This document shows, in pieces, positions 49,011 to 52,106 of a stretch of 52,106 bases of DNA. Origin of the DNA: Deltaproteobacteria bacterium GWA2_45_12 (GTDB taxonomy: Bacteria; UBA10199). Position 1 is the stretch's first letter; the number at the start of each line of letters is the position of its first letter. The position numbers were made by a program, and so were the translations under genes. The notes below the pieces were generated by a model. The model saw only the letters and a list, made by a program, of their open reading frames with translations, did no database searches and was not told where the DNA came from. The DNA lies in contig MGPH01000050.1 in NCBI GenBank assembly GCA_001797365.1, positions 1 to 52,106 of the forward strand, written 5' to 3'.

Positions 49011-49724
49011 ATGAAAAAAATCCTCTTTTTGATCTTTTTATTTGGTGTCAGCTTCCAGGCCCATGCCTACAACACCTTTCATCCGGAAGCGGATGAAGAG
49101 TTAAAACAGGGTAAAATGTGGGCCATAGTCGAGTTTGAAAAAAAGAGCACGGCAACCAAATGCAGTTTTCGTACATGGCTTGATTTTCCGGCCGACAAGT
49201 TATGGCATGCTTTAATTGATATCAACCAGTGGAAGATCATTCATGATGACTATAAAGACTCCCGGTCAATTGACAAAAACCAGTTTGAACTCGTCAATGA
49301 AAAAAAACCGACCAATATCCAGGCATTTTATGAATTAGTGGGAGAAGAGATTTCCCCTTCCGAACTTTACCGTGTCCCCGGAAAAATTTGGGAAAGTTAT
49401 GCCTTTCAGCGCTTTGCTTTTCCGTTCCCCTTAAAGGACCGATGGGTTGTCATGAAGGTTAAAAACAATGAAAATAATGCCCAAAAAAAAGAATATCGTT
49501 ATGACTACGAGATGACGGTGGGCAATTTCAAGTCCCTTAAAGGTTATTGGGAATTGCTCCCTGTGCCGGAAAATCCCGGCTGGATCGAGTTTCGCGGGGA
49601 ATACAAGGCCGATCCCGGCATTTCCGTCCCCCATTTTTTGACACGATCCATTTTCAAGTCATCGATGAAGAACAATGTTCAGGATATTGTTAAAGTATTG
49701 GAAGCCCAGGGACAGCAGAAATAA
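49011..49724 (+). CDS. Exported START/SRPBCC-like protein
   Basis: 237 aa from the ATG at 49011 (MKKILFLIFLFGVSFQAHA signal peptide); the eight residues of an earlier start look spurious. The mature sequence (KCSFRTWLDFPADKLWHALIDINQWKIIHDDYKDSR ... RFAFPFPLKDRWVVMKVKN ... GYWELLPV) has the helix-grip plan of SRPBCC/START lipid-binding proteins. A periplasmic lipid or hydrophobic-ligand role is possible but not shown. Confidence 0.68.
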   Translation: MKKILFLIFLFGVSFQAHAYNTFHPEADEELKQGKMWAIVEFEKKSTATKCSFRTWLDFPADKLWHALIDINQWKIIHDDYKDSRSIDKNQFELVNEKKPTNIQAFYELVGEEISPSELYRVPGKIWESYAFQRFAFPFPLKDRWVVMKVKNNENNAQKKEYRYDYEMTVGNFKSLKGYWELLPVPENPGWIEFRGEYKADPGISVPHFLTRSIFKSSMKNNVQDIVKVLEAQGQQK

Positions 49725-49736
49725 TTATGGTTCATC

Positions 49737-49878
49737 TAAATGCCGAGTAATGGTTCGATCACCGCGTAGCGGGATCTCGTGCGCGGGACAGGCTTAGGGT
49801 TTCCTTTTTGTAAGGGCAATTCATGAATTGCCCTTACCCGGACATGGTGAGCTCCGTCGAACCATCACTCGGCATTTA
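49737..49878. repeat. Composite palindromic element with 12-bp outer and 9-bp inner terminal repeats
   Basis: Outer arms TAAATGCCGAGT (49737-49748) and ACTCGGCATTTA (49867-49878); inner ATGGTTCGA (49750-49758) and TCGAACCAT (49857-49865). Between them lie the GCGTAGCGGG block and the 28-bp palindrome (49810-49837), as at 27137-27279. Confidence 0.75.
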
Positions 49879-49891
49879 CCAGACCCGTTTT

Positions 49892-50233
49892 ATGAAATAC
49901 CTTTTACTTTTATTTTTTTTACTCCCCATCATTTCACACGCCCAACAACGCAACAAGTTTGACAACCATCGTGACACCCGCGCCCAAGAAGAAACCGTTG
50001 ACGAGCAAATAGACCAAATCCCCATTTTTCGCGACAAGGTGGAAGGAGATTATGTCATTTTGGGGGAAATCGACGGCCAGGATGTGTTTAACAAAAATAT
50101 TAAAGGAATTGTGAAACAGATACGAGTCAAGGCCTACCAGCTTAAAGCCGATGCCGTTATGGAATTTAGCTGCCAGGAAGGCTGGAAAAAAACATTTCAG
50201 TACTGTGCCGGGTACGCGATTAAGTATAAATAA
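49892..50233 (+). CDS. Small exported protein of unknown function
   Basis: 113 aa from the ATG at 49892 (MKYLLLLFFLLPIISHAQ signal peptide); the ATG at 49823 belongs to the repeat (MNCPY). The mature part has IPIFRDKVEGDYVILGEIDGQDVF, IVKQIRVKAYQLKADAVMEFSCQEG and two Cys. The KAYQLKADAVMEF stretch resembles the end of YbjQ-like small domains, but this is weak. Probably periplasmic. Confidence 0.6.
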   Translation: MKYLLLLFFLLPIISHAQQRNKFDNHRDTRAQEETVDEQIDQIPIFRDKVEGDYVILGEIDGQDVFNKNIKGIVKQIRVKAYQLKADAVMEFSCQEGWKKTFQYCAGYAIKYK

Positions 50234-50235
50234 CC

Positions 50236-50263
50236 GTAAGGACGATTCATGAATCGCCCCTAC
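50236..50263. repeat. Diverged 28-bp palindrome (GTAAGGAC variant)
   Basis: GTAAGGACGATTCA-TGAATCGCCCCTAC: the inner part has compensatory changes (gacgatt/aatcgcc) that largely keep pairing. It lies just before cstA. Confidence 0.8.
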
Positions 50264-50279
50264 AAAAAACCCATCAACC

Positions 50280-52010
50280 ATGCCCCTCCCCTTACTTGCC
50301 ATCCTCGTTTTGGTTGTTCTTTTTTTGGGCTACCACTTCTACGGTAAATTCATCGCCCGCGTTTTTATTCCAACGGATAAAAACCAGACCCCGGCCCACA
50401 CTTTTAATGACGGGGTTGATTTTGTCCCCACCAAACCATTCTACCTTCTAAGCCAGCATTTTAGCGCCATCGCAGCAGCAGGGCCGATCGCCGGGCCCAT
50501 TTTGGCGGCACAGAATTTTGGGTGGCTCCCTTGTTTGTTATGGATTGGATTTGGCGTTGTCTTTATTGGAGCCGTGCACGATTTTGGGGCGCTTATGGCC
50601 AGCGTGCGCCACAAGGGGAACTCCATTGCGGAAATTATTCGCGAAAACATCGGAAGCAAAGCGGCCCTGGCCATGATGGGCTTTATATGGCTGGCCCTTT
50701 TATACGTGATTGTGGCGTTCACCGATATTACCGCCAGCACTTTTTTGGGAAAAAGCGAAGAATTGCAGGGGTTGAATGTGTCATTTAACCGCGGCGGGGC
50801 TGTGGCCATGGCCAGCGCGCTTTATCTGGCCCTGTCGATTGTCCTTGGCATCATCCAAAAAAAATTCAATCCACCCCTGTGGCTTGTCACCCTTGTTTTT
50901 GTCCCGGCCACACTGGGCGCTGTTTGGCTGGGAACGCACTGGGACGGTTTTTTTGTCATGGGTCAAAAAAGCTGGGGCCTCACGATTTTGGCTTATTGTT
51001 TTGTGGCCAGCCTTTTACCCGTGTGGATGCTTCTTCAACCGCGCGGCTATTTGGGCGGCTTTGTTTTGTACATGGCCCTGGCTGTAGGCACACTGGGGCT
51101 TTTTTTTGGGGGATACGAAATTACCCAACCTGCCTTTAAAACCTGGCAGGCCCCCGGCTTGACTGGTTCCCTCTTCCCTTTTTTATTTGTCACCATTGCC
51201 TGCGGGGCATGTTCGGGCTTTCACGGTCTGGTCTGCACCGGCACCACTTCCAAACAAATTGACAAAGAAACCCACTGCCATCCCGTCGGCTACGGCGCCA
51301 TGCTCATGGAAGGTTTTGTCGCTGTGATGGCCCTGACCACGTTCATGATTTTGCCGGCAAGCCAGGCCGTGGGGCCGCCGGCACAAGTGTATGGGGCAGG
51401 CCTAGGACAGTTTTTAACGCTTATTATAGGGAAGGAAAATCTCGTTTTTGCCATGACTTTTGGAGCCATGGCTTTTTCGACTTTTGTGTTTGATACGCTG
51501 GATGTGGCGACGCGGTTGGGGCGCTACATCATTCAGGAACTCACAGGGCTTAAAAATTTTTGGGGTGCCGCCCTGGGAACGGGGCTTACTGTGGCCATTC
51601 CCGCTTTTTTTCTGCTTTCGGCCAAGGAAGGCAGTTGGACCCTCTTTTGGGTGTTGTTTGGCACCTCCAACCAAATGCTGGCCGCCCTCACCCTTTTGGG
51701 TATTTCCATCTGGCTTAAAAAATCGGGGAAAAAATACTGGTTCACTTTTTATCCGATGATTTTTGTGATGGGGATGACGGTGTGGTCGCTATTCAAACAA
51801 ATCACCATGGGCCTCACCCAATGGCAAACCACCGGCTTTGGCACCCCTGCCATTAATGCAGCCATCGGCATCATGCTGTTGTTACTAGCGGGTTTTATGG
51901 TGATGGAGGCGGGAAGGGTGTGGAAGAAAAACAAATATAAACTGGGTGGGGGACCCTATTATTCCTCCCGCGACATTCTTCATGATCGATGCGGAAAAAA
52001 CCGGTTGTAA
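50280..52010 (+). CDS. cstA: Carbon starvation protein CstA (peptide/pyruvate transporter family)
   Basis: 576 aa, many membrane segments. GPIAGPILAAQNFGWLPCLLWI, GAVHDFGALMASVRHKGNSIAEI, ACGACSGFHGLVCTGTTSKQID, ETHCHPVGYGAMLMEG and FVFDTLDVATRLGRYIIQEL are CstA hallmarks. Members import peptides or pyruvate and are induced at starvation in enterobacteria. The length is between long CstA (~700) and short forms. A start at 50280 is plausible without a strong ribosome site. Confidence 0.94.
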   Translation: MPLPLLAILVLVVLFLGYHFYGKFIARVFIPTDKNQTPAHTFNDGVDFVPTKPFYLLSQHFSAIAAAGPIAGPILAAQNFGWLPCLLWIGFGVVFIGAVHDFGALMASVRHKGNSIAEIIRENIGSKAALAMMGFIWLALLYVIVAFTDITASTFLGKSEELQGLNVSFNRGGAVAMASALYLALSIVLGIIQKKFNPPLWLVTLVFVPATLGAVWLGTHWDGFFVMGQKSWGLTILAYCFVASLLPVWMLLQPRGYLGGFVLYMALAVGTLGLFFGGYEITQPAFKTWQAPGLTGSLFPFLFVTIACGACSGFHGLVCTGTTSKQIDKETHCHPVGYGAMLMEGFVAVMALTTFMILPASQAVGPPAQVYGAGLGQFLTLIIGKENLVFAMTFGAMAFSTFVFDTLDVATRLGRYIIQELTGLKNFWGAALGTGLTVAIPAFFLLSAKEGSWTLFWVLFGTSNQMLAALTLLGISIWLKKSGKKYWFTFYPMIFVMGMTVWSLFKQITMGLTQWQTTGFGTPAINAAIGIMLLLLAGFMVMEAGRVWKKNKYKLGGGPYYSSRDILHDRCGKNRL

Positions 52011-52023
52011 TCAAAACACAATG

Positions 52024-52038
52024 ATGTATATTATACAT
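52024..52038. promoter_or_regulatory. 15-bp palindrome ATGTATA-T-TATACAT at the start of the antitoxin-like gene
   Basis: Perfect dyad two bases before the ATG at 52040, as expected for an autoregulatory operator of a ribbon-helix-helix protein. Confidence 0.45.
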
Positions 52039-52039
52039 T

Positions 52040-52106
52040 ATGAAACGAACACAGCTTTACATAGACGATCAAATTTTTTACAGGCTATTCCTTATCAGCA
52101 AACAAA
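52040..52106 (+). CDS. Start of a ribbon-helix-helix (CopG-like) antitoxin gene, cut by window end
   Basis: Only 22 codons are visible, starting MKRTQLYIDDQIFYRLFL and running off the window without a stop. The xxTQLYIDDQIFYRL strand-helix pattern is that of RHH antitoxins and CopG-like regulators. A palindrome overlaps the promoter. The protein family is a guess from a short piece. Confidence 0.5.
   Translation, partial: MKRTQLYIDDQIFYRLFLISKQ

Overview
The window reads as a Gram-negative (diderm) bacterium: it carries the lipoprotein carrier LolA, Pal and CpoB of the Tol-Pal system, outer-membrane barrels ending in aromatic residues, and many exported c-type cytochromes. Gene content (very haem-rich cytochromes, NrfD-type complexes, PilZ, an RNase J, many dispersed palindromes) suggests a deltaproteobacterium-like lineage with respiratory electron export, but nothing seen here fixes the taxon.

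Bases 1-22176 form one large electron-transfer island, almost all on the minus strand. Read in the direction of transcription it holds two tandem copies of a four-gene module (SPFH/slipin protein, exported tetrahaem cytochrome, Tat-exported four-cluster ferredoxin, NrfD-type quinol-oxidising membrane subunit), then two giant cytochromes built from 50-residue dihaem repeats (about 22-24 and 18-20 haem motifs), an outer-membrane barrel plus nonahaem cytochrome pair, a NapC/ImcH-like inner-membrane cytochrome, a small monohaem cytochrome, a second barrel plus nonahaem pair, and a surface lipoprotein with Ig/PKD-like domains whose C-terminal haem region runs off the window start. About 75 haem-binding motifs are visible. 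The likely route is quinol pool -> NrfD/Fe-S/tetrahaem modules and the NapC-like protein -> periplasmic multihaem carriers -> barrel/nonahaem conduits -> cell surface, that is, extracellular electron transfer or respiration of an insoluble or large acceptor. A palindrome of the form TGAT-N4-ATCA (CRP/FNR-superfamily type) lies upstream of every transcription unit of the island that I could delimit, either perfect or with one mismatch.

Bases 22400-24780 are a mobile or conflict zone: a tRNA-Pro-like copy whose T-arm is replaced by a palindrome, a GIY-YIG nuclease gene whose 3' end lies inside an intact tRNA-Pro(CGG), tandem 38-bp tRNA 3'-end repeats, and a hipA-hipB type toxin-antitoxin operon with palindromic operators.

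Bases 24780-52010 are mostly housekeeping: rsmA, a DUF2062 protein, tsaD, cpoB and two pal genes, a nitrilase-family amidase with a receiver-like and a PilZ protein, ychF, a delta-60-repeat exported protein, RNase J, an outer-membrane barrel, a phosphohexomutase, lolA, yajQ, a FabH-like enzyme with Ser in place of the catalytic Cys, a cytochrome c-FTR1 iron permease next to Fur, ruvX, mltG and cstA. A two-gene DUF2283 cassette sits at the end of the RNase J gene between 51-bp direct repeats of that gene's 3' end. The start of a ribbon-helix-helix-type antitoxin gene is cut by the window end. The intergenic regions of this half are filled with dispersed palindromic elements; one family contains an ATG that creates false MNCPY gene starts, so several starts were moved downstream here. 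No protein-coding gap exceeds about 300 bases; the longest (22177-22480) holds a regulatory site and the tRNA-like sequence.
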